Assembly: GCA_032123495.1 (NCBI GenBank)
Contig: JAQBFG010000068.1
Coordinates: forward strand, 6,883-70,882
DNA from: JAAERC01 sp032123495
GTDB taxonomy: Bacteria; Zixibacteria; MSB-5A5; GN15; PGXB01
DNA length: 64,000 bases
Direction of reading: 5' to 3'
Shown here: one piece after another, positions 1 through 8,493 of the stretch
Layout: the number at the start of each line of letters is the position of its first letter
How positions within the stretch are numbered: the stretch's first letter is position 1
The notes under the pieces: model-generated
The model's database searches: none
Told to the model about the DNA's origin: nothing
Seen by the model: only the letters and a program-made list of their open reading frames with translations
Made by a program: the position numbers and the translations under genes

Positions 1-1440
1 AATCAGTGTTCCGATATCGACAAAATTTTTCTGTTCAATAAACGGTTCCACCAAATCAATAAATTTAGAAAGGAGCGTTTTGGGACGACTGCCAAGTTGG
101 TCACATTCCTCAAGTCTTCCGCAGGCCTCAAGAATTGAAATATTCTTTTCGGCGGCAAATTCACGAAGTTTGACAATGCTGGTTTCGCCAATTCCCCGTT
201 TGGGATAGTTGACAATCCGCTGAAATGAAATATCATCTTTCCCATTGGCCAATAATTTTAGATAGGCGATAACATCCTTGATCTCTTTTCGCTGATAAAA
301 TGAAACCGATCCAAATATCTGATATGGTAAATTGTGTCTTCTCAGATGTTCCTCAAATGCTCTTGATTGGGCGTTGGTGCGATACAAAATAGCCATGTCT
401 TTTAGCATATACTTCTGCCGGCACGATTCAATTGCCTCTATAATCGATTTGGCCTCATCTGAGGCAGTATCATTCAAGATCAATCGAACCGGATCACCCT
501 GATCGATTTCGGTCCAGAGGACTTTGCCCTTCCTCGCTTCATTATTGGCAATCACCGCTGAAGCCGCTTCAAGAATTGTCCGAGTGGAACGATAATTCTG
601 CTCCAACTTGATAACTTTGGCACCAGAGAAATCTTTTTCAAAATTGAGAATATTGGAAATATCGGCTCCACGCCAGCGGTAGATCGATTGATCTTCATCA
701 CCAACAACACAGATATTATGATGCGGCCCAATCAGAAATTTTAACAAACTATACTGGCTATGATTGGTATCCTGATATTCATCAACCAGAATATATTTCA
801 GCTTATTTTGATAATTAAGACGAATATTTTCATTTTCTTTAAGCAGCCGGACCGCCTGGAAAATCAGATCATCAAAATCGAAAGCATAACATTCGGTGAG
901 CCGCCGCTCATACATCTGATATATCTCGGCGGTTCGGGTCTCAAAGTACCCTGATGCTTTCTGCGCAAAAGCAGCCGCGTTTTCCATTTTGTTTTTGGCA
1001 CTCGAAATTTTCCGGCGAACCGATTGAAAAGTAAACTGAGTGCGCGACAAACCGAGCTGATCGATACAATTTTTAACCAGAGCTTTGGCATCATCCTCAT
1101 CATAGATAACAAAATTCGTCGGATAACCGATAGCAGTCGCTTCCCTTCGCAGAAGCATTGCGCAAAAAGAATGAAAAGTCGAGACAGTCAGACCATAGGT
1201 ATTTCCCTCAAGCAGACTTTCTATCCGCTCCTTCATTTCGCGGGCAGCTTTGTTGGTAAATGTCACCGCCATAATATTAAACGGCTCGGCCAGCCCGCAA
1301 TTGAGGATATGAGCTACTCTTGAAGTCAGAACTCGGGTTTTCCCTGAGCCGGCCCCGGCAATTATCAATAGAGGGCCTTCGGTGGTGGTTACCGCCTCTT
1401 TCTGCTTCGGGTTGAGATTATCTAAGTATTCCTGTTTCAT
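1..1440 (-). CDS. pcrA: ATP-dependent DNA helicase UvrD/PcrA (5' part; cut by window edge)
   Basis: This is a superfamily 1A 3'-5' DNA helicase for repair and replication restart. The frame is open from the ATG at 1440 to base 1, giving 480 residues with no stop, so the C-terminal part (about a third of a usual 720-residue protein) lies outside the window. Visible motifs in order are the Q-motif LNPKQKEAV (about residues 9-17), Walker A GAGSGKT (29-35), FTNKAAREM (motif Ia), TFHSFCA, Walker B LVDEYQDTN (about 217-225), GDEDQSIYRWRGA (motif III, about 245) and LEQNYRST (motif IV). The gene is divergent from the membrane glycosyltransferase at 1533, with a 92-bp shared upstream region. UvrD and PcrA cannot be told apart without the C-terminus. 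Identity as a UvrD-family helicase is very secure. Confidence 0.95.
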   Translation of the reverse strand, partial: MKQEYLDNLNPKQKEAVTTTEGPLLIIAGAGSGKTRVLTSRVAHILNCGLAEPFNIMAVTFTNKAAREMKERIESLLEGNTYGLTVSTFHSFCAMLLRREATAIGYPTNFVIYDEDDAKALVKNCIDQLGLSRTQFTFQSVRRKISSAKNKMENAAAFAQKASGYFETRTAEIYQMYERRLTECYAFDFDDLIFQAVRLLKENENIRLNYQNKLKYILVDEYQDTNHSQYSLLKFLIGPHHNICVVGDEDQSIYRWRGADISNILNFEKDFSGAKVIKLEQNYRSTRTILEAASAVIANNEARKGKVLWTEIDQGDPVRLILNDTASDEAKSIIEAIESCRQKYMLKDMAILYRTNAQSRAFEEHLRRHNLPYQIFGSVSFYQRKEIKDVIAYLKLLANGKDDISFQRIVNYPKRGIGETSIVKLREFAAEKNISILEACGRLEECDQLGSRPKTLLSKFIDLVEPFIEQKNFVDIGTLI

Positions 1441-1532
1441 TTGTTGTCCTATATCATAAAGAACCTGAATATAGCGGTATCATTTTTTTTGGCAAGTTAA
1501 TATCAATCACTACTTGAAAAAGTCGCCAAAAA

Positions 1533-3359
1533 ATGTATTATAAGGGTATGTCAAAACTGAAGTTGATTCAATATATCGTTTTGGTGCTGTTTTGCGCTTT
1601 CTTTGTTTATAATGCAATCTCTTATTCATTTACTCAGGACGATGCTTTTATCTCATACCGTTATGTCAAAAACTTCCTGAACGGCGATGGTTTGACTTTT
1701 AATCCGGGTGATCCGGTCGAGGGTTATACCAGCCTGTTTTTTATTCTTCTTTTGTCTCTTCTGGGCCGATTTGGGATCGATATTATTATTGCATCCAAGG
1801 TAATTGGGGTGGCTTCGGGTGTCGCAATTATTTTTCTCTCATATTTCTGGAGCCGCAAACTTCCCGGTTTTGAAGATGAACCGGTTTTGCCTCTTGCCGT
1901 TCCGTTTTTGCTGATTACCAATGGTGCTTTTGCGTACTGGTCGATTTCAGGAATGGAGACGCTTCTATTTGCGGCTCTGATTTTGTTTGGCATATATCTC
2001 GCCTCAAACAAGAATCTTCTGTTTATCCCGATTTATGCTATCGCAACATTAACCCGTCCCGAAGCAGGTTTGATATTTGTGATAATTTTGATATATATGA
2101 TTTACTCCAAAGTATTCTGTATTAAAGATGCACTCAAATATTTTGCGCTGTTTGTTATTTCTATTTTACCTCAATTTATTTTCCGCTTGATCTACTACCA
2201 TGATATCCTGCCGAATCCGTTTTATGCCAAAACCGGATCATCGGTTGAGTATCTGATCTCCGGTTTCGAATATGTCTCGCTATTTTTTAGTTATTACGGT
2301 CTTTATGGCGCGTTATTGTTGATTCCTTTATTCGCCGCCAAATACTTTTCCCGTCCACTGCAACTTATTCTGGCTGTCACTTTTATTTATACTTTATATG
2401 TTTTGTTGATCGGCGGCGATGTCCTGCACTGTTTCCGATTTTTTGTTCCGGTGATAACTCTGTTTTATATGCTTTTTGTCTGTTCTTTAATATATCTGGC
2501 AAAAAATTCGGAGATGTTTAAAAACAAAACTTATAACAGTGCCATAATTTCAATAATTCTTATTATTGGCGTTTTTTCATATTTTGCACCGGCGGATCAT
2601 ATCAAAGGTTTTCTGGTCGCCGAGCGCGGACTGGTCAATAAAATGACGCATCTTGCTTTTATTTTAAAACCACATGCCCAATCAAATAACAAAATAGCCT
2701 GCAGTACTGTTGGTGCCTTTAGTTATTACAGTAACGCCAATGTGATTGACATGCTCGGCTTGACCGATCGCAACATTGCCAAAAATCCGCAAACCATTGA
2801 CAACATTCATTCTCATTGGAAAGAACGGAATTATAATATCCCGTATATCATGGAAAATAATCCCGATTTTATTATTTTCTCCACCGGTTGGAAACCATCG
2901 GCACCGGCGGAGAAAGCGCTGTTTCTGTCATCCAAATTCAGACAGGGGTACTATCCGGTTTTTGGGGTTGGTGCCGAGATGAAAGTTATCTTCAAACGCC
3001 GCCCTGATTTTGCCGGCGAAGATGTCTATTTCGATGACCCGTTTTTTATTGATCTGTTTGCCGAGGCAATCAATCGTAAGTCGCGCAATAAATATGATGA
3101 GGCTTTTACGTTGGCGCTCCAGTCTATTATGAAAGGTCCACCTGATTTTTATCTGCCGCTGTCGCTAATGGGTCAGATACAGCTTGAGTTTGGGGAGACG
3201 GCCGATGGTATCACCTTTCTTAAGGAAGCAATGAAAAGATCTAACGGTTATGCCACTCTGTCGGCCGATAAACTGGCCCGGTACTATGAAGCAATTGGGG
3301 ACAGTACAGCCGCCGCAGAGATCAATCTGAATCAACTAAGAGTTAACCGGTTGGATTAA
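1533..3359 (+). CDS. GT-C type membrane glycosyltransferase with C-terminal TPR-like tail
   Basis: A 608-residue polytopic inner-membrane protein with about ten hydrophobic segments between residues 10 and 350. The first extramembrane loop carries DDAFISYRY followed by LTFNPGDPVEGYTS, the acidic-pair/VEGYT signature seen in GT-C arabinofuranosyl- and mannosyl-transferase-like proteins that use polyprenyl-phosphate sugars. The last 100 residues (about 505-600) are helical and look like one or two TPR repeats, with alternating AFTLALQS and FLKEAM helices. The start is uncertain: the ATG at 1533 and a second in-frame ATG at 1548 both lack a well-placed Shine-Dalgarno, and the second gives a more typical N-terminus before the first membrane segment. 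It is a single gene, convergent with the DUF2207 gene and ending 12 bp from it. Substrate and acceptor are unknown. Confidence 0.75.
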   Translation: MYYKGMSKLKLIQYIVLVLFCAFFVYNAISYSFTQDDAFISYRYVKNFLNGDGLTFNPGDPVEGYTSLFFILLLSLLGRFGIDIIIASKVIGVASGVAIIFLSYFWSRKLPGFEDEPVLPLAVPFLLITNGAFAYWSISGMETLLFAALILFGIYLASNKNLLFIPIYAIATLTRPEAGLIFVIILIYMIYSKVFCIKDALKYFALFVISILPQFIFRLIYYHDILPNPFYAKTGSSVEYLISGFEYVSLFFSYYGLYGALLLIPLFAAKYFSRPLQLILAVTFIYTLYVLLIGGDVLHCFRFFVPVITLFYMLFVCSLIYLAKNSEMFKNKTYNSAIISIILIIGVFSYFAPADHIKGFLVAERGLVNKMTHLAFILKPHAQSNNKIACSTVGAFSYYSNANVIDMLGLTDRNIAKNPQTIDNIHSHWKERNYNIPYIMENNPDFIIFSTGWKPSAPAEKALFLSSKFRQGYYPVFGVGAEMKVIFKRRPDFAGEDVYFDDPFFIDLFAEAINRKSRNKYDEAFTLALQSIMKGPPDFYLPLSLMGQIQLEFGETADGITFLKEAMKRSNGYATLSADKLARYYEAIGDSTAAAEINLNQLRVNRLD

Positions 3360-3371
3360 ACAGTTAGTCAA

Positions 3372-3440
3372 TTACCAGCTGCCGCCACCACCGCCGCCGC
3401 CGCCGCCACCTGATGACCCACCGGAACTACCGCCTCGACC
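3372..3440. repeat. 69-bp direct repeat, copy 1 (3' end of DUF2207 copy A)
   Basis: Bases 3372-3440 match 5282-5350 base for base. They cover the stop codon and the codons for the Gly/Ser tail. The paralogous genes differ at many positions elsewhere, including silent ones, so the identity is a local feature. Confidence 0.95.
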
Positions 3441-5153
3441 GGAAAAACCTCCCCTTCTGGACAATCCGCTGCCCCTTGGGGCGGAAAATACTGTTGAACC
3501 TATATGTGCGGCAGTATCATTTATCGATTTTGAAAAGCTGGTGGAATTAAATATCATGGAATTATTATGGCCGACGTACCATTTGGGTGGCTCAGTCAGA
3601 ATATCCGCAAAAGAATCAATCCAATTATCGGTCACATCTAGTGCAATTGCATAAGGCAGATATTTGTAGAACAGATCCTTACCCATTCTTTGAATTCTGT
3701 CTTTATCGGCACGATTCAGAAATTCACGAAATCCCAATATTCCCACTTTTGCCAAGGCCCCGGTTTTTGTTTTTGCTGGCATCGCCTTGGAAAAAGCCAT
3801 GATGATCGTACCGGACAAAGCAGCGGCAATCATGCCTTTAATGGGAGAATCAGGCAGAACAAAATTAAAGACAATGACTCCAAATAAAATAGTTAAGAAA
3901 CCGGTTGTATTATATAAGCCTCTTATCTTTGCCGGATTGATAGTAAAGTACCGCCTATTAATCAATTCGTTAAACATGATTTCTTTTAATTTTGGTAATT
4001 TTCTGTAAAATCTATTATTTAACTTCGAAACTGGTGTTTGATTGGAATCATCTGAAAAAAGGCCATCTAATAATGTAGCTTCAAATTTGTTTAAGGTCTG
4101 ATCCGATTCTTTTAGCTTTTTAATGGTAAACTCGCTTATTGATCCTGATAAATCTCCTTTATCTTTGGAATATTCCTGTAATTCAATAAATCCTTTAACA
4201 GCCAGATTAATTATACTCGAGGTAATATCTCGTTGATCAAAAGATTCATCCACCAGGGCACCAACCTGAGCAGGCGTTAATGGTTCGTTATTATATTTGG
4301 GAGGCTCATACAGCACCGCAACAGCCTCACGCACCTTGGGATCGCGTCCGCTAAAAATCCAGCGGAGACACAAAAAAATAAAAATAACGATCGGTATGAT
4401 AAACACCCAATTTTCTGCCAGATTTGATTTCCATAGAAGTTGCTGGTAATCCGAAGGAGGAGCGACAATTTCTTTGTCCCATCCCAATGCAATCGTAAAT
4501 CCTTCGTCGATATCCAATGGTATTTCGGTCGCAAAATAAGCCGTCTTATCGGAAGTTTCAAAATTACATGCCGATGCGGTGGAACCATGGCGGCCGGTGT
4601 AACAGGCGCCGGTGAGTTTTGAATTAGGTTTATCTGTGTTTAATGTGACCGTTGCCGAAGATTTTATAATTGGGGCGCGCCATAAATCTCCGGTAACATT
4701 CCAATAAAGTTCGTCATGATCATCAAAAAACAGTATTGTGTTATCAACTTGATAACTAATAACATAGATTTGTTGTCCATCAACATACCGATCCGCATCA
4801 CCAATTCGAATACTCACAAAATTGGATTTATACTCGATAAGGCTTGGTCTTGATCTGCCATTCTCATCTTTAACCGAATTTACCGATATCGGCATCACAA
4901 GTTCATCACCAAGTTCATCTTCATAACGACATGGGATTTCTCGATAGATACCATGTTTTGGTCGCTCAAATTGAACCGTAATAACTTCGGTAACATCAAT
5001 TGTTGCATCTTCATTGATAATTATTTCGGCATGAAAATCTTCAATAGTAAATTGTTGTGCAAAACTGACTGAACATAGGCCCGAAATAATTATAGGAAAC
5101 AGTAATCCAATAAACAGTTTTGTACCAAAATTTCTTTTTACTTTTTTCCTCAT
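3372..5153 (-). CDS. DUF2207 domain membrane protein, copy A
   Basis: A 593-residue protein of the YciQ-like DUF2207 family, whose function is unknown. A signal peptide (MRKKVKRNFG to SFAQ) precedes an extracytoplasmic beta-rich domain with the family motifs HGIYREIP and DELYWNVTG. A membrane segment near residue 245 (NWVFIIPIVIFIFLCLRW), a cytoplasmic region and a hydrophobic pair near 400-440 follow. The protein ends in a glycine-rich tail finishing GGGGSW. I chose the ATG at 5153 over an upstream in-frame start at 5195 because GGGAGG lies 6 bp before it and a signal peptide follows directly. It is the last gene of lemA-DUF2207-DUF2207. It is a clear paralogue of the gene at 5282-7045, and its last 69 bp are identical to that copy. 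Confidence 0.85.
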   Translation of the reverse strand: MRKKVKRNFGTKLFIGLLFPIIISGLCSVSFAQQFTIEDFHAEIIINEDATIDVTEVITVQFERPKHGIYREIPCRYEDELGDELVMPISVNSVKDENGRSRPSLIEYKSNFVSIRIGDADRYVDGQQIYVISYQVDNTILFFDDHDELYWNVTGDLWRAPIIKSSATVTLNTDKPNSKLTGACYTGRHGSTASACNFETSDKTAYFATEIPLDIDEGFTIALGWDKEIVAPPSDYQQLLWKSNLAENWVFIIPIVIFIFLCLRWIFSGRDPKVREAVAVLYEPPKYNNEPLTPAQVGALVDESFDQRDITSSIINLAVKGFIELQEYSKDKGDLSGSISEFTIKKLKESDQTLNKFEATLLDGLFSDDSNQTPVSKLNNRFYRKLPKLKEIMFNELINRRYFTINPAKIRGLYNTTGFLTILFGVIVFNFVLPDSPIKGMIAAALSGTIIMAFSKAMPAKTKTGALAKVGILGFREFLNRADKDRIQRMGKDLFYKYLPYAIALDVTDNWIDSFADILTEPPKWYVGHNNSMIFNSTSFSKSINDTAAHIGSTVFSAPRGSGLSRRGGFSGRGGSSGGSSGGGGGGGGGGSW

Positions 5154-5281
5154 AGTTCCCTCCCAATAAAATCGGTCGACTACCCCACCAGACATTTTGA
5201 GGCAATCGTCAACACACCGCAGCAGCAGAAATCAATTTATCACAGCTAAAAGTTAATCGGCTAAATTAGAGCAAAGGCATC

Positions 5282-5350
5282 TTACCAGCTGCCGCCACCA
5301 CCGCCGCCGCCGCCGCCACCTGATGACCCACCGGAACTACCGCCTCGACC
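5282..5350. repeat. 69-bp direct repeat, copy 2 (3' end of DUF2207 copy B)
   Basis: Identical to 3372-3440. The match stops abruptly at base 5351 (t here, g in the other copy). Confidence 0.95.
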
Positions 5351-7045
5351 TGACGTGCCGCTGCCCCGCGGAGTCGAAAAGACGGTCGAACCAATATGCG
5401 ATGTTGCGGCTGTCAATGATTGTGAAAATCTGCTCGCACTAAAGGCCGTTGTACCATAGTGACCAACATACCAGGAGGGCGGTTCTGTTAACATCTCTGA
5501 AAAGGCATCGATCCAATTATCGGTGACATCAAGTGCAATCGCGTAAGGCAAATATTTATAAAACAGATTTGGACCCATTCTTTTGATTCTGTCCTTATCG
5601 GCGCGATTCATGAATTCGCGAAAACCGAGAATTTCCATCTTTGTTAAAGCACCAGACTTTGTTTTTGCAGGCATTGCATTGGCAAAAGCTATTATTGCCA
5701 CTCCCGATAAAAATCCGGAGACCAGACCTTTCCAGGGTGCGCCTGGTGACAAGGAATAAAGAATAAACATCCCGCCCAAAAGTACCGCCATCCCAATCAA
5801 TCCGTATTTCCCTTTGACTTTAGTCGGGTTAGTACTAAAATAGTTTTTCTTCACCAATTCATCGAACATAATTTTATGAAGCTTGGGCAGGTTTATGAAG
5901 AATTTATTTTTTAGTTCTGAAATAATCATACTGTTTGTGCTATTGGGGAATAATAACTTCATTAAGGTCTGCTCAAATTCGCTTAATTTATCGTCAGGTT
6001 CTTTAAGTTTTTCTAAGCTAAAATCTGTTTTGGGAGTGATGAACATAATTTTTTCGCCGGTTATTTCGCGTATCTCTACAAAACCTTTCACTCCCAAATT
6101 AATCATACTTGAGGTTATATCTCTTTGGTCAAGCCTCTCATCTACCAACGCTCCGACTTGGGCAGGGGTTAATGGCGTATTGTTATATTGGGGAGGATCA
6201 TACATCACTGTGACTGCTTCACGCACCCTGGGATCACGTCCTTTGCTATACCAGTGGAAAAACATAAAAACGAAAATAATTAAAGGTATGGAAAAGACCC
6301 AGTTTTCCCTTATGTTTGCAGACAGGAGAAATAGCTGCCAATCAGATGGTGGGGTAACAATTCCTTTGTCCCATCCAAGTGCAATAGTAAATCCTTCGTT
6401 AACATTTAGCGATTGATTTGTCGTAAACTGAGCTTTTTTATCGCCGGTTTCAAAACTGCATTCCGACTTGCTGGAACCTTTCCGGCCGGTGTAACAGGCG
6501 CCAATTAGTTTTGAATTTGGTTTATCCGTATTTAATATAACAGTGACCGAGGTTTTTATAATAGGAGCGCGCCATAAATCGCCGGTGACATTCCAGTAAA
6601 GCTCATCATGATCCTCAAAAAACAGGATCGAATTTTCAACCTGATAACTAATTATATAAATCTGCCGCCCGTCAACATAAATATTTGCATCACCAATCCT
6701 GATATTCACAAAATTTGATTCTTTGGAAACTTTGTATTCCCAATCTTCACCATTTTCATCAGTAACCGATTTTACCGAAATCGGCATAATAAGTTCATCG
6801 CCAAGTTCATCTTCATAGAGATATGGAATTTCACGATAAATACCATGTTTTTGCCGATCGAATTCGACTTCGATAGTTTCGGTCACATCAATAGATGCAT
6901 CTTCATTTATAATTATCTCAGCATGAAAATCTTCAATTGTAAATTGTTGGGCATTACCAATCGCATAAAAAACCAAAATAAATATCGGCAGCAATAAACT
7001 GATATATATTTTTGCACCATCTCTTTTTCTATTTCTGCTTATCAT
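5282..7045 (-). CDS. DUF2207 domain membrane protein, copy B
   Basis: A 587-residue paralogue of the protein at 3372-5153 with the same plan: signal peptide ending near GNAQ, DUF2207 beta domain with HGIYREIP and DELYWNVTG, a membrane segment near residue 245, a hydrophobic pair near 400-440, and a poly-glycine tail ending GGGGSW. The start ATG at 7045 has GAGGGA 6 bp upstream. It lies 17 bp after lemA and 128 bp before copy A, so the three genes are probably cotranscribed from the promoter before lemA. The two copies differ most between residues 80 and 110 and in the cytoplasmic part. LemA and DUF2207 genes often neighbour each other in bacteria, but the joint role is unknown. Confidence 0.85.
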   Translation of the reverse strand: MISRNRKRDGAKIYISLLLPIFILVFYAIGNAQQFTIEDFHAEIIINEDASIDVTETIEVEFDRQKHGIYREIPYLYEDELGDELIMPISVKSVTDENGEDWEYKVSKESNFVNIRIGDANIYVDGRQIYIISYQVENSILFFEDHDELYWNVTGDLWRAPIIKTSVTVILNTDKPNSKLIGACYTGRKGSSKSECSFETGDKKAQFTTNQSLNVNEGFTIALGWDKGIVTPPSDWQLFLLSANIRENWVFSIPLIIFVFMFFHWYSKGRDPRVREAVTVMYDPPQYNNTPLTPAQVGALVDERLDQRDITSSMINLGVKGFVEIREITGEKIMFITPKTDFSLEKLKEPDDKLSEFEQTLMKLLFPNSTNSMIISELKNKFFINLPKLHKIMFDELVKKNYFSTNPTKVKGKYGLIGMAVLLGGMFILYSLSPGAPWKGLVSGFLSGVAIIAFANAMPAKTKSGALTKMEILGFREFMNRADKDRIKRMGPNLFYKYLPYAIALDVTDNWIDAFSEMLTEPPSWYVGHYGTTAFSASRFSQSLTAATSHIGSTVFSTPRGSGTSGRGGSSGGSSGGGGGGGGGGSW

Positions 7046-7062
7046 AATTCCCTCACGACGTA

Positions 7063-7617
7063 TCAGGAGAAATCTGGTTTGATCGGTTTTCTTTCTTCTT
7101 CCGCTTCAATTTCAAAAAACTCTTTCGGTTGAAATCCAAAAGTTGATGCAATAATCACCGAAGGAAAGGTTTCGGTTGAAGTATTATAATCACGGACAAC
7201 GGCGTTATAATATCTCCGTGCAGATTCAATACTTTCTTCCAGCTCCTGAAACTGTCCCTGCAGTCGCAGAAAATTATCATTCGCTTTTAATTCCGGATAG
7301 GCCTCGGCGACCGCAAACAGGCTTTTGAGAGTATTACTCAGCATATTTGATGATTGGGCCAATTCACCCGGTTTTCCGCCCTGCATTCCTAATGCTCTCG
7401 CTTCCGTCACTTTTTCAAAGACCCCTGATTCATGTTTGGCATACGCCTTGACCGTTTCAACCAGACTCGGAACCAAATTGAATCGTTTTTTTAGTTGGAC
7501 ATCAATATCGGACCATGACGAACGGGCCGTATTTCTTAGACGAACCAATTTGTTGTAAATTACCGCGATACCAACCAGAACAATAATTACCAGTGATAAG
7601 ATAATAATTGAGATCAT
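7063..7617 (-). CDS. lemA: LemA family protein
   Basis: A 184-residue LemA-fold protein: one N-terminal membrane helix (residues 1-22, IIILSLVIIVLVGIAVIY) followed by a long helical bundle. Family features visible are YNKLVRLRN, SWSDIDVQLKKR, NLVPSLVETVKAYAKHE and YNAVVRDYNT. The ATG at 7617 has CAGGAGT about 8 bp upstream, and a good sigma-70 promoter lies at 7653-7681. It is the first gene of the lemA-DUF2207-DUF2207 operon. LemA proteins are widespread inner-membrane proteins without a settled function; the linkage suggests work at the membrane together with the DUF2207 pair. Confidence 0.92.
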   Translation of the reverse strand: MISIIILSLVIIVLVGIAVIYNKLVRLRNTARSSWSDIDVQLKKRFNLVPSLVETVKAYAKHESGVFEKVTEARALGMQGGKPGELAQSSNMLSNTLKSLFAVAEAYPELKANDNFLRLQGQFQELEESIESARRYYNAVVRDYNTSTETFPSVIIASTFGFQPKEFFEIEAEEERKPIKPDFS

Positions 7618-7652
7618 TTAAAATACTCCTGTAATGAATCGTTATAAAATAT

Positions 7653-7681
7653 ACTATAGGATGCGGGCAGTATTCAGTCAA
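7653..7681 (-). promoter_or_regulatory. Sigma-70-type promoter for the lemA operon
   Basis: On the minus strand TTGACT (7676-7681) and TATAGT (7653-7658) are separated by 17 bp. The lemA start codon lies about 36 bp downstream of the -10 box, after a good Shine-Dalgarno. Confidence 0.7.
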
Positions 7682-7723
7682 TATATAAAAATTGTAGATA
7701 TTTTAATATTTGGCAGCCCAACT

Positions 7724-7758
7724 AAATAAAAAAGGCAGGTGCAAAAACACCTGCCTTT
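7724..7758 (-). terminator. Rho-independent terminator of the STAS gene
   Basis: Perfect 11-bp arms aaaggcaggtg (7731-7741) and cacctgccttt (7748-7758) enclose a 6-nt loop. On the minus strand the stem is followed by a T-rich run (TTTTTTATTTA). It lies 20 bp after the stop of the STAS gene. Confidence 0.85.
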
Positions 7759-7778
7759 AAAACTAATGATATCTCAGA

Positions 7779-8117
7779 TTACTCAAAAGCCGCGAGAGCC
7801 TCATCGACTGTATCGTACGCCTTAAAAATAGTTATCAGTCTGGTAATGGTCAAAAGCGATTCAATCGACTGGGTGACATTGGCCAGTTTAAGTTCACCTT
7901 TGGCGTTTTTCACGGTGGTCATCGCCGAGATAAGCATACCGAGTCCAACCGAACTCATCCATTCGACTTTTCCCAGGTCGATCACGATTTTTTTCGTTCC
8001 GCCATCGATAAACTCATGCAGTTTACCATGAAAGATGGTCGCATCCGGGCCGCCCATCACTTTGCCCTCAAGGGCGATGATAACTTTATCATCCTTTACG
8101 GTATCGGAAATCTTCAT
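7779..8117 (-). CDS. STAS-domain anti-sigma factor antagonist
   Basis: A 112-residue single-domain STAS protein of the SpoIIAA/RsbV type. It shows IVIDLGKVEWMSSVGLGMLISA (split here as IVIDLGKV and SSVGLGML); the Ser55/Ser56 pair is where this family is phosphorylated by a HATPase-type anti-sigma kinase. The ATG at 8117 is preceded by GGAG at 7-bp spacing. It has its own promoter-like sequence (8177-8206) and its own terminator (7724-7758), so it appears monocistronic. No partner kinase, PP2C phosphatase or sigma factor is present in the window. It probably acts in a partner-switching pathway with partners encoded elsewhere. Confidence 0.9.
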   Translation of the reverse strand: MKISDTVKDDKVIIALEGKVMGGPDATIFHGKLHEFIDGGTKKIVIDLGKVEWMSSVGLGMLISAMTTVKNAKGELKLANVTQSIESLLTITRLITIFKAYDTVDEALAAFE

Positions 8118-8176
8118 CTTTTACTCCGATTTATATTGGTGTTAATTTTTTACTATTTATACTTCTCTCTCTGACG

Positions 8177-8206
8177 AATATACGGTTTTAAAGGTCAAAA
8201 AATCAA
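8177..8206 (-). promoter_or_regulatory. Possible sigma-70 promoter for the STAS gene
   Basis: Minus-strand TTGATT (8201-8206) and TATATT (8177-8182) are separated by 18 bp, 60 bp upstream of the start codon. It is recognised by sequence only. Confidence 0.45.
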
Positions 8207-8231
8207 GAGAGAAAATGTTCAATTATATTAA

Positions 8232-8477
8232 TTACTGATTTAACAGCTTAAAATATTTTTCGCGATCCTCTTTTTTTACATTACTTGTCGGAATATCAAG
8301 CACTTCGGCGGAAATCATCCGTTTTCCACCGATTTTTATAATATCGCTTATTTTTATCTCATAGGACGCTTTTACCGTTTTCCCATTGATATCCACCAAT
8401 CCGCAGGTGGTTAGCTCTTTGGCCAATGCCCTTCTTTTTAACAAACCCACTTTTGACAGATATAAATCAAGCCGCAT
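8232..8477 (-). CDS. S4-domain RNA-binding protein (RqcP/Hsp15 family)
   Basis: An 81-residue protein consisting almost wholly of an S4 RNA-binding domain: MRLDLYLSKVGLLKRRALAKE, then GLVDINGKTVKASYEIKISD, then a short tail KKEDREKYFKLLNQ that resembles the tail of RqcP (YabO). RqcP and Hsp15 bind stalled 50S-peptidyl-tRNA complexes in ribosome quality control. The gene begins 16 bp after the stop of the SurA-like gene and is last in the operon parvulin lipoprotein-SurA-S4. Its position after two envelope chaperone genes suggests a protein quality-control theme, which is inference. Confidence 0.85.
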   Translation of the reverse strand: MRLDLYLSKVGLLKRRALAKELTTCGLVDINGKTVKASYEIKISDIIKIGGKRMISAEVLDIPTSNVKKEDREKYFKLLNQ

Positions 8478-8493
8478 AAAAATTATAACCTAT

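Noticed and set aside
5883..6416. A 177-codon plus-strand frame inside DUF2207 copy B
   Set aside because: It lies opposite a clearly conserved protein, and there is no ribosome binding site or similarity to any family.
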